Source: Lepiota brunneoincarnata
Lineage: Eukaryota; Basidiomycota; Agaricomycetes; Agaricales; Agaricaceae
Assembly: GCA_023014365.1 (NCBI GenBank)
Contig: JAEBUN010000019.1
Span: 558,001-622,000 of the forward strand
Direction: 5' to 3'
DNA: 64,000 nt
Below the pieces are notes generated by a model. It saw nothing but the letters and a program-made list of their open reading frames with translations, was not told the origin of the DNA and made no database searches. Position 1 is the stretch's first letter. Each line of letters opens with the position of its first letter. Of the stretch, positions 44,742 through 55,900 are shown in pieces. Position numbers and translations under genes: made by a program.

Positions 44742-45810
44742 TTGATTATATTATTACTACCATCCTATGGCCATAATACCATTCTGTCCATAGTGGACCA
44801 TGGCCTTATGAAGGGGGTAGTTTTTACTTCAACTTCAGATACTGCAACAGCCAATGACACCACAAGAATTCTTATTGACAAAATCATCACCAGATTTGGA
44901 CTCCCAGACAAAATCATCTCCAACAGGGACCCTCAATTTGCAGTGAAATCTATGCAAAACCTTATGGATAGACTCAACATTCAACAAGCATTCTCTACCA
45001 CTTACCACCCTTAAATAGATGGATCAACCAAATGATACAATCAGGAAATCAAAACCTACCTCTCCATTTACTGCACCAAAAACCCAACCTCATGGTCCAA
45101 AACACTAGCAATGGCCAAATTCATGAATAACTCAAAAACTCATGCCACATGAAACCAATCCCCATTTGAACTAATCATGGGATACAATCCTCCACCTATT
45201 CCCACAATCATAGAAAACACCAACTTCCCTTCTGTTAATGAATGACTCCAAAACTTAGATAATACCAGAAAAGAAGCACAGGCTGCTTACCAATTAGCAT
45301 CCAAAACAATGACCAAAAGAAGGACCTCAAACTTCAAACCCTTTACTCTAGGACAATGAGTATGGTTGGAAGGCAAGAATATAAGAACAGCATTCCTATC
45401 AAGGAAAATAATGCCAAAATGACTAGGACCCTTCCAAATCAAACAAATCCTATCACTACTCACATTCAAACTAAAAATACCTAAAACATGTAAGATATAC
45501 CCTGTGTTCCATGCCATCCTTCTAACCCTGCTACAAGAAAATGAGATTTACAGAAAAATCCCACATTGCCACCACCAGACATCATCAATGATGAAGAACA
45601 ATATGAAATTGAATCAATCATCAATCACCACTGATGACATGGGAAAAATCAGTACTACATAAAATGGAAAGGCTTTGGCTACAATTAAAATGAATGGATC
45701 CCAGAAGATAACCTGTTGCCCCACACCCTGGAAGACTTAAATACCTACCAGGAAACACATGGCCTCCCAATCACCATCATAAACCCTACACCCAGAAGAA
45801 GTCCCAGAAA
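44742..45810 (+). pseudogene. Element F: integrase and chromodomain, decayed
   Basis: With many stops one can read SIVDHGLMKGVVFTSTSD, GLPDKIISNRDPQFAVKSMQ, QSPFELIMGYNPPPIPT and the remains of the chromodomain. It is a diverged G1 relative in plus orientation. Most stops are C-to-T changes at CAA, CAG or CGA codons. The pol stop lies a few bases before the ORF3 ATG at 45825, as in copy A. Confidence 0.75.
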
Positions 45811-45824
45811 CTGCCTTTAAAAAC

Positions 45825-46034
45825 ATGAGCCAAACCAACCTCAACACTTGCCCCCAATCCACTCTTGCCTATATTCCTGACCACACTTCCTCTCATGGCT
45901 CAAATTGTCACTCCCATTCCCCATCACCCTCAGATTCATCTATTGAATTTATCAAAGGAAAATCAAGCTCATTTCCACCTACTGCCCTACTGTCCCCTCC
46001 TCCTCAGTCTGCTACTCAGAACACCCCTTATGTA
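45825..46034 (+). pseudogene. Element F: ORF3, 5' part
   Basis: It starts MSQTNLNTCPQSTLAYIPDH, homologous to MPMNLDLTCPQTT of copy A. It is cut by Tc1 copy 2 at the TA dinucleotide 46033-46034 and resumes at 47630. Confidence 0.65.
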
Positions 46035-47627
46035 CAGTGGGTTAAAAAACTGTCCCAATATTTTCACCACTTGGAAAGGTCAGCTAATAGTGGACCAAGG
46101 TGATTACATACATACTTGGGAAAATAGCGAACGGTAATATAGCATATTGAGATCCTGAATCCGTTTAAATCACGTGATTTGTCCGAGAGGTAATGGAGTA
46201 ATTAATCATTTAAAATATTAACTCATTGGGACAGTTTTTTGACCCTCTATCATTTTCCTAATTGATACATTGTATAGCCTCCTTTTGCCTTGATAACTAT
46301 CTTGAGCCTTTTGGTCATGCGTGCTATAGGTTTTTGACACCTTTCTGCAGCAATCCTATCCCACTTTACCACCAACCTGTTCCATAATTCATGTATTCCC
46401 TCAGGTGGTTTCTCATATCCCTTCAACCAGTCCTTCAGGTATATCCAGAGGTGTTCAATGAAATTGGGGTCAGGGGATTGTGCAAGCTATAGTAGAATTT
46501 GCATATTGTCATCTTAAAACCACTCTATTGCCCTTTTAGACTTGTATTTTGGGTCATTGTCCTACTAGAATATCCACTCCTCCTCCTCTATTTCTAAAGT
46601 TTCAAAGTTATTCACCATCCCACACTCCAAAATCTCATAGCACTGCTCTATATCTATGATCCTCTCAACTTCTATTAGCATTCCTACTCCCTTCCACTGC
46701 ATAGCCTGTCATACCATAATGTTACCACTGCATTCATGCTTAACAGTAGGAATAATAGTTTTGTCTAAGAGTCCTTCCCCCTTATACATCTTCCCATATG
46801 ACCCAAGCTTGTTGATTTTTGTTTCATCTGTCCATAATATCCATTTTCAATCTTCCATAGTCCAATCCTTGTGCTCATGGGCAATTTGAAGTGAGCAATT
46901 CAGTGTTGCTTCTTAAGAAGAGGTCATTTGGTCTTAATAGCAGACCAGAAATCGTTCTTCTTGAGCATATTTCAGATTGTTTGAAGTGTGACAGGAGTGA
47001 GGAGGATAGAGGAGATGAAATTGGGTAGCTTGAACAGCATTGTCCAGCTTCCCAGTAGTGATCTAATAAATTATTGGTTGTTTATTCTAAGAAGAAAGCA
47101 TGGAGGGTTGTCCTCCTTTGTTGTTTTCCTTATCTTGATCAACTTCTTTCTTGATCCACTCAATAGTACTATTACCTGGACTAGTCTGGACTGAGTTTAT
47201 TACAGGGAATAGCCATTCTGAAGAAGAAAAATGACTTGAGAGCACTGGGTAGAAGATATAGCTTCTATAATGTAATAGTAAGAAGAAAGGGTAGTTGAAG
47301 TGATTTCAATATGATCATGTGATATAGAAGAGGTCACATAACAATTTGTGTTATCCCCACATTTGATTTGGTATTGATTTGGCCTGTCCAAAACTAGATT
47401 TTAGGAAAATAACAGAGGGTCAAAAAACTGTCCCAATGAGTTAATATTTTAAATGATTAATTAATCCATTACTTCTCGGACGAATCACGTGATTTAAACG
47501 GAGTCAGGATCTCAATATGCTATATTATCATTGTCTATTTTCCCAAGTATTGACATAATCACCTTGGTCCACTATTAGCTGATCTTTCCAAATGGTGAAA
47601 ACATTGGGATAGTTTTTTGACCCACTG
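46035..47627. mobile_element. Tc1/mariner element, copy 2
   Basis: The ends are CAGTGGGTTAAAAAACTGTC at 46035 and its inverse, ending CCCACTG at 47627, with TA on both sides. Both arms are about 215 bp (46035-46249 and 47414-47627), and each ends inside with an inverted copy of the terminal sequence (GGGTCAAAAAACTGTCCC). Each arm holds AATCACGTGATT. The minus-strand transposase remains include PKYKSKRAIEWF, FIEHLWIYLKDW and IKAKGG. Confidence 0.87.
46250..47200 (-). pseudogene. Tc1 transposase of copy 2, decayed
   Basis: The C-terminal end GIHELWNRLVVKWDRIAAER, CQKPIARMTKRLKIVIKAKG lies beside the left arm, and IEHLW marks the third catalytic residue. Stops interrupt it throughout. Sister of the copy at 10960. 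Confidence 0.75.
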
Positions 47628-47629
47628 TA

Positions 47630-48550
47630 CCCACCTTCACCCAAGCTCAAAGACACAGTCCCCCTGCAATACATTTTCAATCACACAGATCCCCTCAAAT
47701 TGACACAGATGATATTGAATGAATTGCAGCCACCAAACCTACTTCACATCAATTCAAAAACACTCTCCTTCATCAAGAACACCAACCAATCTGGCGAACT
47801 TATGCCAACCATGTATGATATGTTACATCTCTCACTGAAATGCTCAAGGCCCAACAGGCTTGGAAAACTACACTTGAACAACAACTATACATGAGACCAG
47901 AGATTATGCTTGGTTTGTCAGCATACCTATCCTTCCACCCAAGAATGACCCAAGATCAATTACCCAACAATTTTACAGTATGAATTCACCCCATCCCCAA
48001 CACCATCCCCAATGCCAATCAAATCACCACCCCTACTAATGATTCCCCCACAAATAAGGCCCAATCTACCACTCATCATCACCAAAACCCCAGACCCTGT
48101 CCTTGAAATGATACAAACAATCCTTTCCACCCTGTCAACCCCACCATAACCTCCATCACTACACACCAAAGATTTTGGAACTCCCCCACACCCCTTCACT
48201 CATGAACCAACACCATCACCCCCACCAATGCATACTGTTGTCAATATAGAATGGCTGACCACTGGCCAATGGACTGCCCCCAATTTGAATGCCTTGGATG
48301 TCACAGAACTGCCCCAGAACACTATTCATACAACTGCCTCAAGGACCAATGCCTATTCTGCAAAACCTACCAACCCCGACACAAACAAAATAAATGCCCC
48401 AGTACCAAGTCCCACAACACCCTTACCTATGCCTTAATCCAAATTATAGATCTCAACACATCAATACCTGACCAAACACCCCCCTTTCCTCTACAACCTA
48501 GTCACCAAGTCCAACATATGCAACAAACCCATCAGCAAGCTTCAATATGA
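47630..48550 (+). pseudogene. Element F: ORF3, 3' part with zinc knuckles
   Basis: After several broken frames the second and third knuckles are clear near 48251-48420: MADHWPMDCPQFECLGCHRT, then HYSYNC, CLFCKTYQPRHKQNKC. The first knuckle is broken. It shows that ORF3 exists in a subfamily well separated from copies A-C. Confidence 0.7.
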
Positions 48551-48947
48551 GTGAAGAAGAAGCCACTCAAATAGCCTATGAAGATGCATTATACTGAGAT
48601 CAATTATACTGACAACAATATCCAGGAAACAATTTTCCCAGTCAACAGGACTTATGATGGGAACAACACAATAACATTTGCTAACAATACCAACATCTAC
48701 TCAAACAAGGATCCATCCATTCATCCACTCCTGACCAACCACCCTACTCTCCTATTTCAAGACCCTCTTCCCCATCACCTGATGACCAAAACTATCTGAC
48801 CAACATTATTTATGATGATAACCTTGAATACTTAACACCTTTACCTGAAGAAGACAAACCTGTACCTCCCTCCTCTACTGACAAAGATGAACCTCAAGAT
48901 TTTGCCTATGATAATGACACCTATCACAATATCTTTGGAGAATGTTG
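48551..48947 (+). pseudogene. Element F: ORF4 remnant
   Basis: A broken frame ends LEYLTPLPEEDKPVPP and DFAYDNDTYHNIFGEC with a TGA next to the hairpin. It is acidic, with a tyrosine-rich end, and lies where ORF4 lies in copies A and C. Similarity to their ORF4 is weak. Confidence 0.4.
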
Positions 48948-48966
48948 AGTTGTACAAAGACAACTC
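48947..48966 (+). ncRNA. Element F: conserved 3' hairpin
   Basis: GAGTTGT, loop ACAAAG, ACAACTC. The stem is the same as in copy A and the loop differs. It directly follows the last stop codon and precedes the LTR by 15 nt. Confidence 0.55.
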
Positions 48967-48981
48967 ATAAGAAGGACCTAA

Positions 48982-49290
48982 TATTATCAGAAACTTCCAG
49001 AAACCTCCCAGAATGGTCCAGAACATTCCTAAAATAGAACTTTCCCCAACTATTTAGTACTTCCCAAATACAGTAGTAGCACAGCCACTGTAAATAACTA
49101 TATAAACCTAGTAGAACTACTTGTATACTTCAGTACAGTGTAGTTCATTCCATACACTTGCCTTTGCCCTCCAGCTATCACTAAGTGTTCACATTCACAA
49201 GTCAGCCTCTGAATATCTCTGGGAATAAGTCTGTATAGATGCCTGTAGATAGTAAAAGGTATTGTCACTTAGTGACAATCCCATACCTGG
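48982..49290 (+). repeat. Element F: 3' LTR, decayed and shortened
   Basis: It starts TATTATCAGAAACTTCC where copy A has TGTTATCAGAAGCC, passes a TATA segment near 49103 and AGTCTGTATAGATGCCTG near 49230. The canonical end GGTAACA is lost. From about 49290 to 49461 I see nothing recognisable apart from a short palindrome (TTGTCACTTAGTGACAA) near 49263. Confidence 0.55.
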
Positions 49291-49461
49291 AAAACAATCA
49301 GGGCCTTAATCTTTATTTGGACATAGACCCTACTTGCACAAATCATGATCTTGGAATTTGTTTACTATTTTATTTCTATTCTCATTCAGTAGAACTTCAG
49401 TTACCTGGTATATGGACATATCACTGTGCTTTCCTCAGTACTTATGCATATGATGAGTGAC

Positions 49462-49812
49462 TGTTGGGGGATATCCTAATAGTAGTTTCTCTATGCTGTA
49501 GTCTTCTGTTGCCCTCAGCCTTCCAGCTGTCCTAAGGTCCCTGAGCATTGACTAGCTTAGGCATCTTGGAGGTCTGGGCTTTGGATACCATGGCAACCCA
49601 CCTTGACATCTCCCATCTTTGTTGTGATCACATGAGGTATATTTCTTCTATTTATACTCTGATATTGTCATGTGTGTGATATCATCTGATTACCATAGTT
49701 TTGGTAGTCCAGTCTGTGCACAGACCTTTTGTATATAAATATAGTTGCAAGTAGGGATTACAATCCCCCCTTGAATATCACTTGGGTTTCTAGCCTATAC
49801 ACTCTCCTAACA
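49462..49812 (+). repeat. Solo LTR of family S
   Basis: TGTTGGGGGATATCC to CTCTCCTAACA, flanked by GTGAC on both sides (49457-49461 and 49813-49817). TATA region GTATATAAATATAG near 49733. It shares the CAGTCTGTGCACAGACC block with the S LTRs at 36803 and 58708 and is closest to the split LTR at 9678. Confidence 0.9.
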
Positions 49813-49912
49813 GTGACTGAGGTGAGCATTTATGCCTATATCCACTATACTTATGCTAAGCTTATGTTCATAGTCTTATATTCTTACAATATTGTCTTCC
49901 AACAAGATAATA

Positions 49913-49932
49913 CAGTGAGTTAAAAAACTGTC
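49913..49932. repeat. Isolated Tc1 terminal repeat
   Basis: TA followed by CAGTGAGTTAAAAAACTGTC, the outer 20 bp of the Tc1 arm, with nothing of the element behind it. The rest of 49818-50106 holds no recognisable feature. Confidence 0.6.
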
Positions 49933-50106
49933 ATATCCATGCCAACTCAGAGCCTAATCATTAAACTTTGGCTTCTCAACTCCATGTATGCTCCACACAA
50001 CAATCCTCTGCCCTCCAACTTGGCCCCAACTTGCTCCAACCACAACCCACTGCCCCAATCATGTGACCACCTCCACATGTGCCATGGTCACCTGACCCTC
50101 AGTATC

Positions 50107-50287
50107 TGTTACCCGGGTTAGGGGTTTGCTCTTGAGTAGCACAGGGTTCGACACAGGATGTCTATACAGACTTGGTCCTGTCCTACTAAGCATGACTTGG
50201 AGACGACAGAGCACTATAGTCCAGCCGGTTTTAAGGGCAAAGAGGTATAGGAGGCAAGAACTGTATAACACTAAGATAAGTATACAG
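50107..50287 (-). repeat. G1 copy D 3' LTR, left part
   Basis: TGTTACCCGGGTTAGGGG onward in plus orientation, up to TATACAG where copy A was inserted. It continues at 58452-58663. Total LTR length is about 393 bp. Confidence 0.9.
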
Positions 50288-50673
50288 TGTTATCAGAAGC
50301 CACATCAGAAGGATGGTTACTTTTAGTTCACATTCCCATGTCACTATGAAACTATCAGTAGTGTACATCAGAAGGACTATTCTTAGTATACACCTCATGT
50401 TTTCTTATCTCTGACTCATAGTTACCCCGGTCCGGACTATTATAGTAGGAGTACAGCCACACTTAGGAGTATATAAGGATACAGTACAATACCTTGTATC
50501 CTTATCTTAGTGTTATACAGTTCTTGCCTCCTATACCTCTTTGCCCTTAAACCAGCTGGACTATAGTGCTCTGTCGTCTCCAAGTCACGCTTAGTAGGAC
50601 AGGACCAAGTCTGTATAGACATCCTGTGTTGAACTCCGTGCTACTCAAGAGCGAACCCCTAACCCGGGTAACA
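50288..50673 (+). repeat. G1 copy A 5' LTR
   Basis: TGTTATCAGAAGCC to CCCGGGTAACA. TATA at 50470-50477. The U3 part has two CATCAGAAGGA motifs. Confidence 0.95.
50470..50477 (+). promoter_or_regulatory. TATA box of G1 copy A
   Basis: TATATAAG. About 33 nt downstream (50503) lies TATCTTAGTGTT, the predicted RNA start region that is complementary to the primer site. Confidence 0.6.
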
Positions 50674-50674
50674 A

Positions 50675-50686
50675 AACACTAAGATA
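50675..50686 (+). promoter_or_regulatory. G1 self-primer binding site
   Basis: AACACTAAGATA lies one base after the LTR and is the exact reverse complement of TATCTTAGTGTT at 50503-50514 in the LTR. Elements of the Tf1/sushi group prime reverse transcription with the 5' end of their own RNA in just this arrangement. The same pair occurs in copies B and C. Confidence 0.7.
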
Positions 50687-50775
50687 CTCTGCTGCTTATC
50701 TCTTGCTCGCCCTCTACTCTGCTCTGCTCTGCCAACCTACTGAACGTGTCGAGGTACCCTGGTCGTTCAAAAACG

Positions 50776-51033
50776 ACGTACAAAAGAAAACTGCCTCTCT
50801 GTGTAGCCATCGCTACGTCCCTCAACCTCTCCCTGCCAGAAGATCTGGCTTACCTACTCATTTTCGTTTTCACTTCTACCGCCACCCTCATCGCCTACCG
50901 AATCATCACTCTAGAACTCGAACGCATCACGTGCCCCTGCCACTGTTGTGTCGTCAGATCGTGGAACCTATATTCAGGAATATCCATAATCGCCACCCAA
51001 TTCTTCATACTTCTAGCAATAATTGATCGCTAG
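50776..51033 (+). CDS. G1 copy A ORF0, small hydrophobic protein
   Basis: About 85 residues: LPLCVAIATSLNLSLPEDL, a hydrophobic segment AYLLIFVFTSTATLIAY, a Cys cluster CPCHCCVVR, a second hydrophobic segment ISIIATQFFILLAII, then TAG at 51031-51033. In copies B and C a start ATG stands at or one codon before 50776; here the base is changed (ACG). Against copy B I count about 20 synonymous and six amino-acid-changing codons, so the protein has been selected. A membrane location is inferred. It lies in the gag frame, upstream of gag, with only the TAG between. Confidence 0.7.
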   Translation, partial: TYKRKLPLCVAIATSLNLSLPEDLAYLLIFVFTSTATLIAYRIITLELERITCPCHCCVVRSWNLYSGISIIATQFFILLAIIDR

Positions 51034-52821
51034 ACAAATATCACCACGCCTCCAAAGAAATTCTCAGCCTGAGAATCCCCATCACCTCCCCCTCCCAAAT
51101 CGAGAAGCAGAATCTCAGGATCAGGAACCCAAAACCCAGATCCCAGAAGAAACCCTATCCCCACTCAGACACCATCCCCATTCTATCCTCCATCCCCATT
51201 TGATTCACCTAAACCACGTGCATCAACATCCATTCAACTAGTCCCAACAACATCATCAAGTTTCTCAGCCACATTAGCTGAAAAACAAAGACAACGTGAA
51301 GAACAAGAAAAACGCGATATCATCGCAAACCAGCTTTCCCCACTCAAACTTAAAAGACTTCAACAAGCCGTACAACAACCAAGAGAACTCACAGGTTCTG
51401 AAGAAAATCTCCTTTCAAGACATGAAGCCTTCGTCAAACTCAACCGAGGAAAAACTCCCATAGATAACGATTCAGACATCTATATAACAGACGACAACCA
51501 ATCAGATCCTGATCCACAACCACCTGCATTACCTGCACCAACCGTACCCTTAGCCCTACCGGTTCCCCCATTACGACCAATGCAACCCCCATCACCACCA
51601 CTGCCACCACCATCTGGACAATTGCAAATAATGGCTGCCGCAGCTACCCCAAAGGAGCTAGGACTCCTCAAACCCATCACCTTCAATGGGACTAGAAGAC
51701 TATTTGAAGATTGGATCTTCCAATGTGAAGTTTACGTGCTCGCTAATGCGACCACTTACAACACCAACCTCACTAGGACCCTATTCGTCCTTTTGACGAT
51801 GCAATCAGGAGATGCCTGAGCCTGGGCTAGACAATACCTCCACAAGAGAAATGCCCAAACTCAACAAGGGCAACCCATAGCCATGGAGTCATGGGACAAC
51901 TTCACTGCTCGACTTAGGGCCGACTTCACCCCAGCAGACGAACATGCGTATGCGCATACCAGACTTCAAACCCTGCACCAAGCAGGCAAACCAATGACTG
52001 AATTCAACACTCAGTTCAAGGAACTTGTCTGCCAATCCGGACTAAACAAAGATCGCACATTGATCGATCTATACTGCAAGGCAATTGACCATCGTATTGC
52101 CATGAAAATTGACGAATCGGAGAACCCTCCGACAACTATCACCGCTTAGTACACCTGAGCCAATAAGCTCGATGACAATTTCCGCCAAATCAATGCCCTC
52201 TATGGCACCCCCAGAAATACATTTCCCCAGAGGAACCAATACCAACCCAACCACGGACCAAGCCATCCAAACAACAATGTGCCCTACGCACAATTCTATC
52301 AGAGGAGCAACGCCCCACGATTCACTCCACGCGACTCACATGCCATGGAAGTAGACCATGTCACAATAGAAGAAGGATTTGAAGATCCTTATCCCAAAAT
52401 CCCACAACCAGAATATACCAAAGAAAACTCCGCACAAGAACCGTTGGAGTTAGATGCCGTTGTCACCGGACAACAAATGAAATCATACCAAAACCAGGAA
52501 TGCTTCCGATGTGGAGCCAAAGATCATTGGGTCAGCAAATGCCCTCAACCACCGCCAACTAGACGCTTCCCAGGAATGTGCACCAATCCTCCTCATCCTG
52601 CGAGAAACCCCAACTGTCCCTTTCCTGGACAACAAAACACTTGTCCCGGATTTCCAAACCGGAACACCCAACAATCACCGCAACGCAAGTATTCCCTTGC
52701 TGTCACAGAAGTCGCATCTCAGATGCGCCAAATGGTCAATGATCTTGAACCTGAACTCCAACAAGAACTCCACTCTGCGCTAGCCGAGGATCCGGAGATG
52801 CGTCCATTCCAGGATTTTTAA
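51034..52821 (+). pseudogene. G1 copy A Gag
   Basis: The frame continues directly after the ORF0 TAG. The first 182 codons (51034-51579) have no ATG but look like protein: PRELTGSEENLLSRHEAFVK and DNDSDIYITDDNQSDPDPQ. The core has ELGLLKPITFNGTRRLFEDW and MTEFNTQFKELV. The zinc knuckle is CFRCGAKDHWVSKC near 52500. It ends QDF at TAA 52819-52821. Stops near 51070, 51817, 52147 and 52156 break this copy. Length when repaired would be about 595 residues beyond the TAG. Confidence 0.85.
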
Positions 52822-52991
52822 AAAGGAACGCTGTTGACAGATGTGCCCCTGCACGTTCCAGAACTCAGAAAGACATTTCATACTCCCAGAAGGACATTTT
52901 CTCAATAAACTCTGTACAATTACAACTATCCCCGAATAAACGATCCCTTTTCTTACCCATCGAGATTTGGAGTGAATGGACATCAAAACCC

Positions 52992-55900
52992 GTGGCCATC
53001 ACCGCCCTGATAGATTCAGGAGCCCAAGGGAATTTCATCTCCCACAAAGTCATTGAACGACATGGTTATCAAACCAAACGGCTGGACCAACCAATTCCAC
53101 TCAGTAACGTTGACGGAACTGATAATCAACATGGCAAGATCCATGAATACATCAAAATCAGAACCATCATTGATGGAAGAGATTGCACACTAGAAGCATA
53201 TGTCACAAATACTGGTGAAAAAGACCTCATCATCGGATTTCCCTGGCTGGAACAATACAATCCCGACATCAACTGGAAGACCAAGATGTTTTCTTGGAAA
53301 CCACAGATTGATCACCAAGACTTTTCCAAACTCCTCAGAACCCTACGACGACCTGCTGAACTCAACTCCATCGCCATGGACATAATGGTTGGAAAAACCT
53401 CTCAACCCGAGGAAAACCCTGAAGAATACGTCAACCTGTCAAACGTTGATCTCGATACCTTCTCTCTGGAAAGAGAGATGAACCCGATGCTTCTAACCCC
53501 ATTAGAAGTGAATGCCAAAGCGACACATGCCACAAACCTCCACAATGAGCAACACAAACCCGACAAAATCGGCAAACCAAAAAGGAAAACAACCAGAATC
53601 AAACAAAGAACCACCCGAGATTCCTTGGAGATTCGCCTGATGGGCTAAAATATTCAACAAGAAAGCCTCCGAACAATTCCCACCATCAAGATCGTTTGAT
53701 CACGAAATCGAACTAAAACCAACATTCGAAGCAAAATTGATGAAACCTTATCAAGTGGCACCTGCCAAAGAAAAAGCACTGAAGGAATTCATTGACAAAA
53801 ACCTCCGAAAAGGCTACATCTGCCCTTCAAAATCCCCTATGGCATCACCCTTCTTTTTCGTTGCCAAGAAAGGAGGAGACCTCCGACCCTGCCAAGACTA
53901 TCATTATCTAAACGATCACACCATCAAAAATGCTTACCCAATCCCCATGATTTCCTCTATCATGGATAAACTCAAAGGAGCTAAGTATTTCACTAAGCTC
54001 AACGTCCACCTAGGATACAATAATGTCAGGATCAAAGACGGCGATCAATGGAAAGCAGCGTTCAAGACTCCCATGGGTCTTTTCGAACCGACTGTTATGT
54101 TTTTCGGACTCTGCAATAGTCCCGCAACGTTCCAACACATGATGGACACGTTATTCTCCGAAATAATGGAGAAAGGAGGAATCATCATCTACATGGATGA
54201 TATCCTAATCTATGGTAAAACCCAAGAAGAAACTGACCGACTTATGGAAAAAGTACTGCAAATCCTGCAGGAAAACAACCTCTACCTCAAAACGGAGAAA
54301 TGCAAATTCAACAAACAATGGCTTGAATACCTTGGCATGATCATCACACCAGACGAGATCAAAATGGATCCTGGAAAACTCAAGGGAATAGAAGACTGGC
54401 CAGTACCAAAAACAGTCCGACACGTTCAGAAATTCATCGGATTTTGTAACTTCTACCGGAAGTTCATCTGCAGCTACTCCCACCACACCAAACCCCTGAA
54501 CCAACTCCTTTCCAAATCAAACAAATTTGAATGGAAAGAAGAACAACAGAAAGCATTCGAAACACTCAAGAATGAATTCCTAAAGGAACCGGTACTCCTC
54601 ATGCCTGACTCCACAAAACCCTTCAAAATAGAAGCCGATGCTTCTAAATTTGCATCAGGAGCTGTCCTGTATCAATACGACATCAATGGAATACAGAAAC
54701 CCGTATCATTCTATTCAAAGACGTTCAGACCAGTGGAGCGCAACTATGACATCTATGACAGGGAACTCCTCGCTATTATCCGAGCCCTCGAAGAATGGTG
54801 CCACTACCTCCTTGGCAGCCCCCATACCGTCCGTATCAGAACGGATCACCAAAACCTAACATACTGGTGCAAACCCCAGAAAATCAACCACAGGCAAGCA
54901 CGATGGGTCCAGACCCTCGCTGACTACAACTTCAAATTAGAACATGTCCCAGGATCAAAGATCCCTGCACCAGACGCCCTATCAAGACGTCCAGACCACA
55001 TCCCTGATGAGGATAATGATAACAAAGACGTCACCATGCTCCCAAACAACCTCTTTGTCGCCACCACTGACATGAAAGATCAAAACCTGATCACAATACT
55101 CCCAGAACACCTCTTTATCGCCACCGTCAATATGCAACTCCAAGAAAGAATCATGGAATCACCCAAATACGACGCTAGAACCACCGAAGCGTTCAAACTC
55201 CTAAAAGAAACCCACCCTAATGCCGCCAATAAAGACTTCGGAACAGTTCCGACCTCGAATGGTCCACTCCTTATGTTCCAAGAACAGGTCATTATTCCAG
55301 AAGACCTCCAACTCAGACACGACGTCATCGCAAGATACCACGACCACCCTACACGTGGCCACCCTGGGGAACAGGAAACATACCGCCTCGCCAAGAAAGA
55401 AGTATATTGGCTGGGAATGTCGACATTCATAAAGAACTACATCAAAGGCTGTCCAGAGTGCCAGCAACACAAGATCATACGCAGACCGGACCGCGCACCA
55501 ACCCAACTGATCCCACCATCATCTTCCAAACGCCCATTTGCACAGATCTCATGGGACCTTATCACCGGTCTACTGCCTAGTGCCGGCCACAATGTGATAT
55601 TGTCCGTGGTGGACCACGGCCTTACGAAGGGGGTAATTTTCATCCCAACCTCAGATCGATCAAACGCCGACGACATTGGACGACTATTAATAGAAAAAGT
55701 CTTCACCAGATTCGGATTACCTGATAAAATCATATCAGATCGAGACCCCAGATTTGCCACCAACTCTCTTCGACAACTAGCCAAACGTTTAAACATCCAA
55801 CAGGCATTCTCAACTGCATACCATCCCCAGACAGATGGTTCCACTGAACGATACAATCAGGAAATCGAAACCTACCTCGCCATATACTGCACCAGAAACC

